Shown: positions 1 to 7,740, counted from the stretch's first letter. The stretch is DNA of 21,660 bases from Acidobacteriota bacterium (GCA_020439725.1 JAGQSE010000091.1:2933-24592), one strand, 5' to 3'. Numbers and translations: made by a program. The notes: a model not told the origin generated them from the letters alone.

Positions 1-374
1 TCCCCCTGGGGTCCCAGCTGGCCGAGGTCGGGTCCATCGGGGACCGGCGTCACACGGTAGATGCCGGCGAGAAGCTCGGGGTAGGGAGCGCTCTCGATCC
101 ACAACCGGCGCCGCGCGGCGAGGCGCGCTCCAAGGTCGCTCTCGGCGTGGTGCATGGCGGGCAGGAAATAGAGGTAGGCGCGCGTCAGCTCGCGGTCGAG
201 GTCTTCACCGAATCGCTCCGCGGCGACGCCGAGGGCGACGCGGCGGCGCTCGGCGTCGGCCTCGCTCAGCTGCTCGATCCACCGGTACTGGAGCGTTGCG
301 AGCGTCACCAGCAGGACGCCCAACAGGCCCACCAGCAGATAGGTACGATCGGGTCGTTGCCTCGGAGCGCTCAT
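1..374 (-). CDS. Sensor histidine kinase, N-terminal part (runs off left edge)
   Basis: This open frame starts with ATG at 374 on the minus strand and is still open at base 1, so only about 124 residues are visible. They show a short basic N-terminus, one hydrophobic membrane helix at residues 11-29, then the stretch LQYRWIEQLSEADAERRR and an amphipathic segment (FGEDLDRELTRAYLYF). That pattern of one helix, a YRW-x-x-QLSEAE-like linker and a DxDREL segment is, from memory of the family, the usual start of membrane sensor histidine kinases in Acidobacteriota. The kinase core (HisKA and HATPase) would lie outside the window, so the assignment rests on the sensor end only. The ribosome binding site is weak, so the exact start is less certain. 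It is divergent from the Spy/CpxP-like gene, as in the Cpx arrangement. Confidence 0.6.
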   Translation of the reverse strand, partial: MSAPRQRPDRTYLLVGLLGVLLVTLATLQYRWIEQLSEADAERRRVALGVAAERFGEDLDRELTRAYLYFLPAMHHAESDLGARLAARRRLWIESAPYPELLAGIYRVTPVPDGPDLGQLGPQG

Positions 375-602
375 CGGCGGCAGTCTAGCAACCGCCCAAG
401 GAGCCCAAAGCTCGGCCGGAGACGAATTTACATCGCTTACAAAAGCCTTGCGTCGGCTTGAAGACTCCGCGATCGGAGGACCCTAGGATGGCCTCAGAAC
501 GGCGGGGAACGAGCCGCGGGTGGAAACCCGAGGAACCCACGCCGCAGTAGCCAACGAGGGTCGGAGCCCTGCGGCGCCACCCCAGACCTCAGGAGACACA
601 CC
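375..602. promoter_or_regulatory. Divergent intergenic region between kinase and Spy/CpxP-like gene
   Basis: These 228 bp must hold the promoters of both divergent genes. An AT-richer patch lies at 425-445 and is the likeliest promoter zone, but I find no convincing -35/-10 pair on either strand. On the plus strand the leader of the Spy-like gene can form two small hairpins: CTCCG/CGGAG at 465-469 and 474-478 with a CGAT loop, and CGGGT/ACCCG at 517-521 and 526-530 with a GGAA loop. Their role is unknown. Confidence 0.4.
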
Positions 603-1124
603 ATGAAACGCCACACCCTGCTCACCCTCGCCGCCGTCCTGCTCCTCGCCACCGGTCTCGTTGCCGCCGCGGGGCCGGGTCGCGGCAGCTGCGCCGATTG
701 CCCCAAGGCCGGGCCCGGCTTCGGACCGCCGGACGGCGCCGGCATCGCCGCCTTCGCCGAGCATCGCGCCGAGCGTCTCGCCGACGCTCTCGACCTGACC
801 GAAGACCAGCAGGCCGCCTGGAAGACGCTGCGCGACGACCTGCAGGCCACCATCACTCCCCTCGCGGAGCAGGCCCAGGAGCAGCACACCCAGCTGCGCG
901 ACCTGCTCGATGCGGGTACCACCGACGCCCAGGTGGTCGGTGAGCTGGTCCTCTCGACCCATGCCATCGGGCAGAAGATCCAGGCTGCCCGCGACGCCAC
1001 CGAGGCTTCCTTCCGCGCCCTGCTGACCTCCGAGCAGCTCGCCAAGTACGACGAGCTCCAGACGCGGCGCGACGAGCACGGCAGCCGCCACGGCCACCGT
1101 GGCCCCGGCGGTCGCGGTCGCTGA
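603..1124 (+). CDS. Spy/CpxP-like periplasmic protein (LTxxQ family)
   Basis: The 173-residue product has a cleavable signal peptide (basic start, hydrophobic core 5-20, likely cut near residues 21-23). The mature part is all-helical in appearance and carries two copies of the family hallmark LTxxQ: LTEDQ at 65-69 and LTSEQ at 141-145. Proteins of this kind (Spy, CpxP, ZraP, periplasmic heavy-metal sensors) act in the periplasm as chaperones or as negative regulators of a partner sensor kinase. A CADC pair sits at 30-33, and the tail from about 159 is rich in His, Arg and Gly, which could bind metal. The start is supported by AGGAGA at 591-596, six bases upstream. The divergent sensor kinase suggests a Cpx-like stress circuit. 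Which of the sub-families it belongs to cannot be told from the sequence. Confidence 0.85.
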   Translation: MKRHTLLTLAAVLLLATGLVAAAGPGRGSCADCPKAGPGFGPPDGAGIAAFAEHRAERLADALDLTEDQQAAWKTLRDDLQATITPLAEQAQEQHTQLRDLLDAGTTDAQVVGELVLSTHAIGQKIQAARDATEASFRALLTSEQLAKYDELQTRRDEHGSRHGHRGPGGRGR

Positions 1125-1154
1125 GACCAAGACCCTCCCGCACCTGCCTGACGC

Positions 1155-1185
1155 ACGAAGGCCCGGCAACTCGCCGGGCCTTCGT
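1155..1185. terminator. Bidirectional hairpin terminator between convergent genes
   Basis: A perfect 13-bp stem (1155-1167 with 1173-1185) closes a 5-nt AACTC loop. It lies 30 bp after the Spy-like stop and 28 bp after the protease stop, which face each other. On the plus strand it is followed by a moderately T-rich stretch, so it best serves the Spy-like gene, but the symmetric stem could stop both transcripts. Confidence 0.85.
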
Positions 1186-1213
1186 CGTTTCCGTCTTGGG
1201 AGCGGGGCTTCGG

Positions 1214-3496
1214 CTAGCCGTCGGAGACCACCGACGACCACTCGCTCGTGTCGCCGGTCTCGAAGCCCGACTTGAACATCGACAGCCGGCAGTTCTGACA
1301 GACCAGCGCGAAGTCCTGATCGGTGGCGGTGCCGTTGTAGGGCACCGCGTCGCCGTTGATCGCGGTGGCGTCGACGGTGATGGTCGTCGGGCCCGAGACC
1401 GGTGCGGTGACAAAGACGTTCTCGAGGTTGTTGAGCGTGTCCGAGCTGCCGCCGGTGGTCGAAGCGCCGAGCGAGAAGTGGTTCCCCAGGTAGGTGTTGC
1501 CACCGTTCTCGACGGTCAGGTCGAGGTCGTTGACCAGCGCCGGGTTGGCGCCCAGCGCCCCCGGTGCGTCGGTCCACGCCAGGCTGACCTTGAGCGGCAT
1601 CCCCGGCGCCGGCTCGACGTCGAGCGACCACGACTGGCCGGTGCCGTCGAAGAGGGTCTCTTGATCGAAGTACTTGGTCGACGCCGCGGGGTGGATGGCG
1701 GCGGTCACCTGGATCCGGCCCCAGCCCTCGTCGAAGTTGGGGATCGCCGGCGCGCCGGTGATGTCGACCGCGTTGTTGACCAGCAGCGCCTTGGCCATGG
1801 CCGGGCTCGGGTCGCTGCCGCCGGTCCGGTTCCGCCACCATTCGGTGATCAGCACCACCGCACCCGAGGCTTGCGGCGACGCCATGCTGGTACCGGTGCA
1901 GAAGGCGTAGAGACCGTTGGTCCCGGAGATCGCGCTGGCGCACGAGCCTCCCAGGTCGTTGCGCGTCGAGGCGATGGTCTGGCCCGGTGCCGCGATGGTC
2001 GGGACATAGCGCCCATCGACCGCCGGGCCGCGGCTGCTCGACACGTACATGGCGTCGATGTTCGACGACGTGCGGTAGTTCTGGGTGCCCGCGGTGACGA
2101 TGACGTTCTTGGCTTCCTTGGGCGCGGTCAGAGTCATCGCTCCGGGACCCGAGTTGCCCGCGGAGAAGACGACGATGTGCGGCTCCGCCACGTCGGTGGT
2201 GTCGAAGTCGCCATCGCGGACCATGATGTCGTAGGTGCGCTCCGACGCTTGGTAGCCGTGGGCCGTGCCCTCACCGGTGGTCCAGGAGTTGTTCGAGCCC
2301 ACCGAGCCGGCGAGCACCGACAGCTGGCTGAAGTCGGGGAAGTCGCCGCCGCTGCCAAAGATGTTGATCGTGTAGATGCTGTAGCCGGGAGCGACGCCGA
2401 GACCGTAGAAGTAGCCGTTGGCGTCGGTGAAGCCGCCGGTCGCATCGGCACCGACGATCCCCGCGACATGGGTGCCGTGGCCACCGCCGGCACAGTCGCT
2501 ACCGGGTTGTCCCGGCGGGTTGCAGGTGGTGCCGGTGACGCTGAAACCGCCGACGATGTGCGGACCCAGGTCCGGGTGGTCGTAATCGACCCCGGTGTCG
2601 CAGATCGACCAGATGACGCCGGTGCCGTCGACGCCGAGGCTCGCCAGGTGGCTCTCGTAGCCCAGCGGCGGCACGCCACCGGGATAGTTGCCGGCGACGA
2701 TCTGGTCGGACATCTCGTCCTCGAGCTGCGGCCGCGGGCTGCGGTAGCCCATCCACAGCACCGAGGGCAGCTGTGCCAACGTCTCGAGGACCCCAGCGTC
2801 GGCCTCGAGCTGGGCGCTCCACAAGGCCTTGTCGGGTTGCGCCGGTCGGAGCGAGACGAGAGGCACGCCCGCGGCGCGCGCGATGGCGTCGGCGCTCGCA
2901 CCGACGTTGCCGTCGTCGACGAAGATCACCTGCAGGCGCGAGATCACCCCCTGCCGGCCGGCCAGGTCGGGGGCGATCTTGTAGGCCGGGTGGAAGGCGC
3001 CCCGCCAGCGCACGAACGGTAGCGACGCCTCGGTGCCGGCACCGCCGTCCCACACCAGGTAGGTATTGCTCGGGTAGTACTGGAGCGGCTTCAGGCCGGC
3101 GGCCTTGAGCTCGGAGAGCCATTCGGAGCGCACCGGGCCGCTCATCTGCACCAGCTCGAGGCCTCCGGATCCGACGGCTTCGAGGCCCTCGGGGATCGTC
3201 GGTTCGCCGTCGGCGAGGGGATCGAAGCGATACCCCAGGACCTGGATCTGGCCCGCGCCGGGAGCCTCGGTGAAGGCGACCCCGCTCTCCGCGAGCCGGC
3301 GGTAGTCGTCGCCCGAGAGCTCGAGCCATCGGAAGCTGCCGTAGTCGGTGGCGACCCGCGGCGTGAGACCGAGATCACCGGCTTCGGCCAGCGAGGCCGA
3401 AGGGACGCGGACGAAGCGACTCCGCGACTCCGCCTGGAGGGGACCCGCGACGAGGAGTACGAGGGCTGCGACAGAGAGTGAGGTCCGAAGACTCAT
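1214..3496 (-). CDS. Secreted S8 (subtilisin/Kp43-like) serine protease
   Basis: The 760-residue product starts with a signal peptide (cut expected after LQA, residue 22). A pro-region of about 250 residues follows, then a subtilase domain with the full triad: Asp300 in SICDTGVDYDHPD, His340 in GGGHGTHVAG and Ser537 in GTSMASP, plus the oxyanion Asn448 in SAGNSG. From about 605 a C-terminal beta domain resembles that of Kp43-type proteases (NDLDLTVENGGNTYLGN). Several cysteines (325, 335, 519, 533, 733, 736) suit an exported, disulfide-bonded enzyme. The last 20 residues hold the tail FKSGFETGDTSEW. The frame stays open far upstream to 4372, but that part is antisense-type shadow inside the next gene. 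ATG 3496 is chosen for its AGGAGG at 3505-3510 and the signal peptide. It degrades extracellular protein; the specificity is unknown. Confidence 0.93.
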   Translation of the reverse strand: MSLRTSLSVAALVLLVAGPLQAESRSRFVRVPSASLAEAGDLGLTPRVATDYGSFRWLELSGDDYRRLAESGVAFTEAPGAGQIQVLGYRFDPLADGEPTIPEGLEAVGSGGLELVQMSGPVRSEWLSELKAAGLKPLQYYPSNTYLVWDGGAGTEASLPFVRWRGAFHPAYKIAPDLAGRQGVISRLQVIFVDDGNVGASADAIARAAGVPLVSLRPAQPDKALWSAQLEADAGVLETLAQLPSVLWMGYRSPRPQLEDEMSDQIVAGNYPGGVPPLGYESHLASLGVDGTGVIWSICDTGVDYDHPDLGPHIVGGFSVTGTTCNPPGQPGSDCAGGGHGTHVAGIVGADATGGFTDANGYFYGLGVAPGYSIYTINIFGSGGDFPDFSQLSVLAGSVGSNNSWTTGEGTAHGYQASERTYDIMVRDGDFDTTDVAEPHIVVFSAGNSGPGAMTLTAPKEAKNVIVTAGTQNYRTSSNIDAMYVSSSRGPAVDGRYVPTIAAPGQTIASTRNDLGGSCASAISGTNGLYAFCTGTSMASPQASGAVVLITEWWRNRTGGSDPSPAMAKALLVNNAVDITGAPAIPNFDEGWGRIQVTAAIHPAASTKYFDQETLFDGTGQSWSLDVEPAPGMPLKVSLAWTDAPGALGANPALVNDLDLTVENGGNTYLGNHFSLGASTTGGSSDTLNNLENVFVTAPVSGPTTITVDATAINGDAVPYNGTATDQDFALVCQNCRLSMFKSGFETGDTSEWSSVVSDG

Positions 3497-3568
3497 CGAA
3501 AGGTCCTCCTGGGGAAGTTCCGAGAGCGGAAGAGAGGCCCGCGAGCGATTCTGGAAAGCCGAACCGTG

Positions 3569-3574
3569 ATCATA
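3569..3574 (-). promoter_or_regulatory. Candidate -10 box (TATGAT) for the S8 protease
   Basis: In the 92-bp gap between the reductase stop and the protease start, the minus strand reads GTGTATGATCACGG. The TATGAT matches the sigma-70 -10 consensus in five of six positions and would give a leader of roughly 65 nt. No good -35 lies 16-18 bp upstream, so this is tentative. Confidence 0.3.
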
Positions 3575-3588
3575 CACCCCGTGGTGAG

Positions 3589-5442
3589 CTAGCTCGCGGC
3601 CTTGAGCTCGAAGGCGTCGAGGTCGAGCCGCTCGGCCACCGCCGTCCGGAACTCGTCCGCCGAGACCTCCCCCGCGGGCTTGCCGGCGCTCGCCTCCAGG
3701 CCCTCGATGAAGGTGTGCCATACGCGCTCGCGGCGCGAGATCTCGTCGAGATCGCGGATCCGGCCGTAGTCCTGGACGTAGCGGTTGTGCCGGCACAGCA
3801 TGCGAAAGGCGTGCTGGGTGTTGGGGCGGGCTTCGGGCAGACCGAGGACTCGGACGTCGTTGCCCACCTCGTGCACCGGCTGGCCCCACTCGCTGTAGCC
3901 GCCGAAAATCGTCCCCAGCTTCTCGAGGGCGCCCGCGATCTTGGGTTGCTTGAGACCGGTGAGCACCTTGGTCAGGACCGGCAGCGTGAGGTTCCGGTGC
4001 AGCGTCGGCTCGGCCAGCTTGACCTCGACGCCGAGCTCCTCGAAGACCGTCGAGCGGATCTGGTCCGAGGTGACGCGGTTGTCGGTGGCCAGGTGGACCC
4101 GCTCGCCCACCGCCTGCGGCCGCTTCAAGGCCGCCATGATGCCGCGCACCACCCAATCGACGGGGATCAGGTTGAGCTCCGCGGTGGGATTGCCCGGGAA
4201 GACGCAGGCCATGCGCGCGAGCATCGAGGCGCGGGTACGCTCGAACCACTTGCCTTCGGGATCGCTGAGCGCCTCGTGGGCGCGACCGAAGACGTTGACC
4301 GGGGCGTTGACCACCTTGGTGTCGCCGCGGTTGTTGCCCGAGTGGGACTCGCCGATGACGATGGCCGGGCACAGCTGGACGACGCGGAGCCCCTTCTCGA
4401 GCATGAAGCGCTCGGTCTCGAGGGACGCCATGGCCTTGGTCAGCTCGTAGTAGTTGTTGTAGAAGTTCCGCGGGAAGACGATCTCGTCCTCGCGCGCCAC
4501 CTTGCGCACCTGGCGCCCGTGGATATACGAGGTCTCGATGCCGATGTGCGCGACGAAGGGGCTGCCCTCGGCGGCCTGGAGGCCGTGGGAGAAGCGCAGG
4601 GCGTTGAGGTTGCCGGTGACGTTGGCGCGGAAGGACTCTTCATAGGGGTCGTCGAAGGCGACGCTGGCGGCGCAGTGGATGACGTGGGTCATCGTCGCCT
4701 GAAGCGCCGCCAGGTCCTCGTCGGAAACCCCGAGCTGCGGCTGCTCGACGTCACCCGCGATGAAGCGGAACTTGGCGCGCTCCTCGGGCGTGTCGAGCCA
4801 CAGCTGGCGGAGCAGGGCCTCGCCCCGCTGGGCCGGCGAGTGGACCTCGAGAACCTCACCGGTCTTCCGGTCGCGGATCTCCTTCGGCCGGATCAGCACC
4901 ACCATCTCGGCGATCTCGTCGTCGTGGGCCGCCTGCCACATGATCTCCTTGCCGACGAATCCCGTGCCGCCGGTCAGTAGGACGCGGAGGCGAGGCTTGC
5001 CGTCGGCGTCTCGGGTCGCGGCGAATTTCTCTTCGGCCTCGGCGCGCAGCTGGCGATACCGGTCCTCGATTTCCTGGCGCGCGATGGGCGGCTTCTTGTA
5101 GCGGAAGTAGTACTCGCGCTCCTTGAGCCCGAAGAGCGCCCGCGACACCTTCTCCGGATCCTTGAGACCTGCGGCCTTGGCGATGACCTCGGCGGCGCGG
5201 AAGCCCCGTTCGCGGATCTTGCGCATCTTCTGCCGCGCCAGCTCCTCGTCGCCGGTGGCGTCGACCAGGCGGCTCATGAAGGTGCGCGCCTGGATGTCGA
5301 CCACGTGGTAGTCGCGGTGGTGGTGGACGAGGAGCTGCTTGGGGTGGATCGCCTCCTCCATCACCTCGCCGGTGACCAGGCTGACGCGTTCGATGTAGCG
5401 GCTGGGAGAGATGTCTTGCGGCAACGGCGGGGTCTTGGCCAT
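3589..5442 (-). CDS. Fatty-acyl-CoA/thioester reductase-like SDR with N-terminal extension
   Basis: The 617-residue product contains an extended short-chain dehydrogenase domain of the 'male sterility' type (NAD_binding_4), as in fatty-acyl reductases and the thioester reductase domains of carboxylic acid reductases. The nucleotide-binding motif LLTGGTGFVGKEI is at 155-167, HCAASVAFD at 256-264 and the catalytic YELTK at 332-336. By family, it would reduce an acyl-thioester with NAD(P)H to an aldehyde or alcohol. The first 145 residues do not belong to the SDR fold. They contain an HHHRDYH cluster at 40-46 and a very charged helical stretch at 65-145 that I do not recognise. The C-terminal 100 residues are also unassigned. 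No signal peptide or membrane helix is seen. ATG 5442 is preceded by AGAGGAG at 5448-5454; the open frame above it is non-coding in style. The acyl substrate is unknown. Confidence 0.8.
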   Translation of the reverse strand: MAKTPPLPQDISPSRYIERVSLVTGEVMEEAIHPKQLLVHHHRDYHVVDIQARTFMSRLVDATGDEELARQKMRKIRERGFRAAEVIAKAAGLKDPEKVSRALFGLKEREYYFRYKKPPIARQEIEDRYRQLRAEAEEKFAATRDADGKPRLRVLLTGGTGFVGKEIMWQAAHDDEIAEMVVLIRPKEIRDRKTGEVLEVHSPAQRGEALLRQLWLDTPEERAKFRFIAGDVEQPQLGVSDEDLAALQATMTHVIHCAASVAFDDPYEESFRANVTGNLNALRFSHGLQAAEGSPFVAHIGIETSYIHGRQVRKVAREDEIVFPRNFYNNYYELTKAMASLETERFMLEKGLRVVQLCPAIVIGESHSGNNRGDTKVVNAPVNVFGRAHEALSDPEGKWFERTRASMLARMACVFPGNPTAELNLIPVDWVVRGIMAALKRPQAVGERVHLATDNRVTSDQIRSTVFEELGVEVKLAEPTLHRNLTLPVLTKVLTGLKQPKIAGALEKLGTIFGGYSEWGQPVHEVGNDVRVLGLPEARPNTQHAFRMLCRHNRYVQDYGRIRDLDEISRRERVWHTFIEGLEASAGKPAGEVSADEFRTAVAERLDLDAFELKAAS

Positions 5443-5526
5443 GGCAGCTCCTCTGGGTGTGGGTCTGCGGCAGGCCGGTGGGCTCCGAGGCGCTCCCGCG
5501 ACGTCGTGGCAGCAGTCTAGCCCGTC

Positions 5527-5544
5527 CCTTTCGACCTCGAAAGG
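5527..5544. promoter_or_regulatory. Palindrome upstream of the reductase (candidate operator)
   Basis: An 18-bp inverted repeat, CCTTTCGA-CC-TCGAAAGG, lies in the 133-bp gap between the TPR gene and the reductase, 85 bp before the reductase start. The two-base centre is too short for a good hairpin loop, and no T-run follows, so an operator for a dimeric repressor seems at least as likely as a terminator. This reading is inference. Confidence 0.4.
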
Positions 5545-5575
5545 CGCGGCACGAGGGCTTGGGTGACGGGGGATC

Positions 5576-6874
5576 TCACAGCGGTCGCTTCTTGCGGAAC
5601 TCGAACTTGGGCTTCTCCTCGATCTCCTCGACGCCACCGCCCTCGCGCTCGAGCCGTTCGGCCTCTTCAAGCGCCCCCGCGGCGGCCTCTTCGTCACCAT
5701 GGAGCTCGAAGTAGCGCGCCATCAGCCGCTGATCCCGCGCCGTGCCCGAACCGCCCTGAGCCCGGTTGAGCATCTCGAGGAGCTCGCCGGCGCGATCCAC
5801 CGAGCGCGGCGAGCCCTCGGCCAGGTAGAGCTCCGCGAGCACGCGGAAGGACGGCAGGTGCTTGGTCTGGGTGCCGCAGCTGCCCCCGGCGCAGCTCGGC
5901 GCGATGCTCGTCTCGAGGACGTCCACCGCCTGCGGACGGCGATCGAGTCGCGCCAAGGCCAGCGCCAGGTGGAGGGGGAAGTCGGGGCCGGCGCCGAGCC
6001 CGGAAGCGAGGGCGTTCTGGAAGTGCTCCGCCGCCTCCGCTGGGCGCTCCGCAGCGAGCAGCGCCTGGCCGTAGAGCAAGGCGAGACCGGCGTCGTCACC
6101 CTCGGCGTCGCCCAGCTCCTCGAGGCGGTCGATGACCGCTCCCGGCTCACCGAGGGCGAGCTCGGCTTCGGCCCACAGCGCGGGCACCGACAGAGCACTG
6201 CCGAGGTCCAGAGGCCGCTCTCCCAGCGCCGGCCACACCGCTTCGAGGTCGTCCCGGGCCTCGGCGAAGCGCCCCTGGAGGAGACGGCAGCGGGCGCGCT
6301 CGAAACGCGGCACCGGATCCTCTGCATCAGCGTCGACGAGCCGGGAAAACGCTTCCTCGGCCTCGTCGTGGCGGCCGTGGTTGAGATCGAGGAGAGCCCG
6401 CTGGAAACTCTCCGGCCGCCCCTCGTAGAGCTCGGCGACGTCTTCTTCGAGCATGGCTACGAGGGAGGAATAGAGCGCCTCCTCGTCGAGCTCCTCGGCC
6501 GGGGCGACGAGCTCGTCGTCGTCGCCACCGCCGCCGGCGGCGCGCTCCTCGAAGGACTCGGCAAGGGCCGTTAGCTGGGCCTCCTGGGCATCGCTGGCGG
6601 CGTGCTCGAGGGCGGTCCGCACCCAATCGGCGGCCTCGTCGAAGAACCCGGCCTCCTGTGCGCGGTCGGCCTTCTCGAGGGCGGCGACGAGGATCTTGTC
6701 GTGGGCTCGGTTCGCCAGGTCCTCGGCCCGCGCCCGGAGCTCCTCGGGACCAGCCCCGCGCAGACGGTCGGCGGCGTGCAAGGCCGCCACCGGATCACCG
6801 GCTTCGAGACGCGCCTCGGCTCGCCGCAGCTCTTCCTCGGGGTCCCTCTTGAACATGCGGTCGAGCCAGCCCAT
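5576..6874 (-). CDS. Cytoplasmic TPR-repeat protein of unknown function
   Basis: The 432-residue product is almost entirely helical, with Ala/Leu/Glu-rich TPR-like pairs from about residue 12 to 410 (for example around 150-215, 225-320 and 340-405). It begins MGWLDRMFKRDPEEELRRAE, has no signal peptide or membrane helix, and contains an acidic linker at 113-132 and a CxxxxC pair at 328-333 inside the repeat array. The tail is basic (KFEFRKKRPL). TPR proteins are protein-protein scaffolds, and nothing here identifies the partner. ATG 6874 is supported by GGAGGAGG at 6883-6890. It lies between the reductase and the phosphodiesterase on the same strand, with gaps of 133 and 147 bp, so co-transcription is possible but not shown. 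Confidence 0.75.
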   Translation of the reverse strand: MGWLDRMFKRDPEEELRRAEARLEAGDPVAALHAADRLRGAGPEELRARAEDLANRAHDKILVAALEKADRAQEAGFFDEAADWVRTALEHAASDAQEAQLTALAESFEERAAGGGGDDDELVAPAEELDEEALYSSLVAMLEEDVAELYEGRPESFQRALLDLNHGRHDEAEEAFSRLVDADAEDPVPRFERARCRLLQGRFAEARDDLEAVWPALGERPLDLGSALSVPALWAEAELALGEPGAVIDRLEELGDAEGDDAGLALLYGQALLAAERPAEAAEHFQNALASGLGAGPDFPLHLALALARLDRRPQAVDVLETSIAPSCAGGSCGTQTKHLPSFRVLAELYLAEGSPRSVDRAGELLEMLNRAQGGSGTARDQRLMARYFELHGDEEAAAGALEEAERLEREGGGVEEIEEKPKFEFRKKRPL

Positions 6875-6994
6875 CGCCTCGGCCTCCTCCCCTCGCCGGG
6901 GGTCTCTTCGGGCAAAAGTCCTGACGAAAACTGCGAAACGATACCACGCCGACCCGGTTGGATCCGGAAGCCGTCCGGCCCCTCGGCCCAAAGC

Positions 6995-7019
6995 TCGAGG
7001 CGTGGGTTCGGCGTCTCGA
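6995..7019 (-). terminator. Stem-loop just after the phosphodiesterase-like gene
   Basis: The segments 6995-7002 and 7012-7019 form an 8-bp stem with one G-U pair and a 9-nt loop, starting two bases past the stop codon of the upstream minus-strand gene. No T-run follows, so it could be a weak or factor-dependent terminator or an mRNA 3' end stabiliser. Confidence 0.3.
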
Positions 7020-7021
7020 CG

Positions 7022-7603
7022 TCAGCCGCGGAAAGGCAGGATCGCCTCGGTGCTCCAACGCTCCGGCCGATCCCCGAGGGTGACCAGAACGAGCTCCTGG
7101 GCGCACCAATCGATCACCGGCAGGGGCTCGAGCAGCTCGACCGCCTGGCACTTCTGCACCGTCGGCGCGTCACCGTAGTAGAGGCTCAGGTGGGGCATGA
7201 AGTCGGCCGCCCCCTCCGCATCGAGGACTTCGCAGACCCGGCGCCGGGCACGCCACAGCTGCGGGTTCACGACCAGCGGCACGTAGAGAGCCTGCCACGG
7301 GTCGGCGCCGATCCCCAGCCCAGCCCCGGAGATCGGGATCGGCGCCAGGTCGCGGCTCAACGCCTCGGCGAGGACCAGCGCTTCGGGCACCGAGCGGCGG
7401 AAGGTGCCGAAAAGGGTGACGTGGGGAGCGAAGACCGGACCCCCGAGCAGCTTGGCCACGGCTTCGATGCGCTCGCGCCAGGCGTACCGCTCGGCTCCTC
7501 GCGGTGTCAGCCAGAGGGCGAAGTCGAGGACCTGGCGGTCCTTCGCGACCTCTGGACCGGCGGTGGTGGGCTTTTCCTGGGGCTCGCTCGTCACCTCGGG
7601 CAT
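7022..7603 (-). CDS. 2H phosphoesterase, cyclic phosphodiesterase-like
   Basis: The 193-residue product carries the two HxT/S motifs that define the 2H phosphoesterase superfamily: PHVTLFG with His61 and PHLSLYYG with His138. Each follows a hydrophobic strand, with the spacing expected for the two-lobed fold. The wording FxPHvTL ... FMPHLSLxYG fits the cyclic phosphodiesterase (CPDase) branch better than the RNA ligase LigT branch. The family hydrolyses 2',3'- or 1'',2''-cyclic phosphates of RNA or ADP-ribose; the substrate here is not known. The first 20 residues look disordered. ATG 7603 is chosen because GGAGGA lies at 7611-7616, seven bases away; an upstream in-frame start would add a Pro/Arg-rich stretch without a good ribosome site. 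The product is cytoplasmic. Confidence 0.75.
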   Translation of the reverse strand: MPEVTSEPQEKPTTAGPEVAKDRQVLDFALWLTPRGAERYAWRERIEAVAKLLGGPVFAPHVTLFGTFRRSVPEALVLAEALSRDLAPIPISGAGLGIGADPWQALYVPLVVNPQLWRARRRVCEVLDAEGAADFMPHLSLYYGDAPTVQKCQAVELLEPLPVIDWCAQELVLVTLGDRPERWSTEAILPFRG

Positions 7604-7740
7604 GCGCGGCTCCTCCGGTCGGTCAAAGACGCCTCCGAGCCGGCGGCACCGGGCGTCGGGTGGGGTGGGAGGAGGGCTATTGTGCCAGCACCGAGCGGCC
7701 TCGCAAAGCGTCGGCACGATTCCCGGCGCGGATCTTTAGA

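Noticed and set aside
1196..3022. A 608-codon open frame on the plus strand opposite the S8 protease
   Set aside because: The opposite strand encodes the full catalytic triad and a signal peptide. This frame is an Arg/Val/Gly-rich shadow.
3497..4372. Upstream extension of the protease frame by 292 codons
   Set aside because: It overlaps the reductase gene in another frame, is Arg/Pro-rich without domains, and would bury the signal peptide and its AGGAGG site inside the protein.
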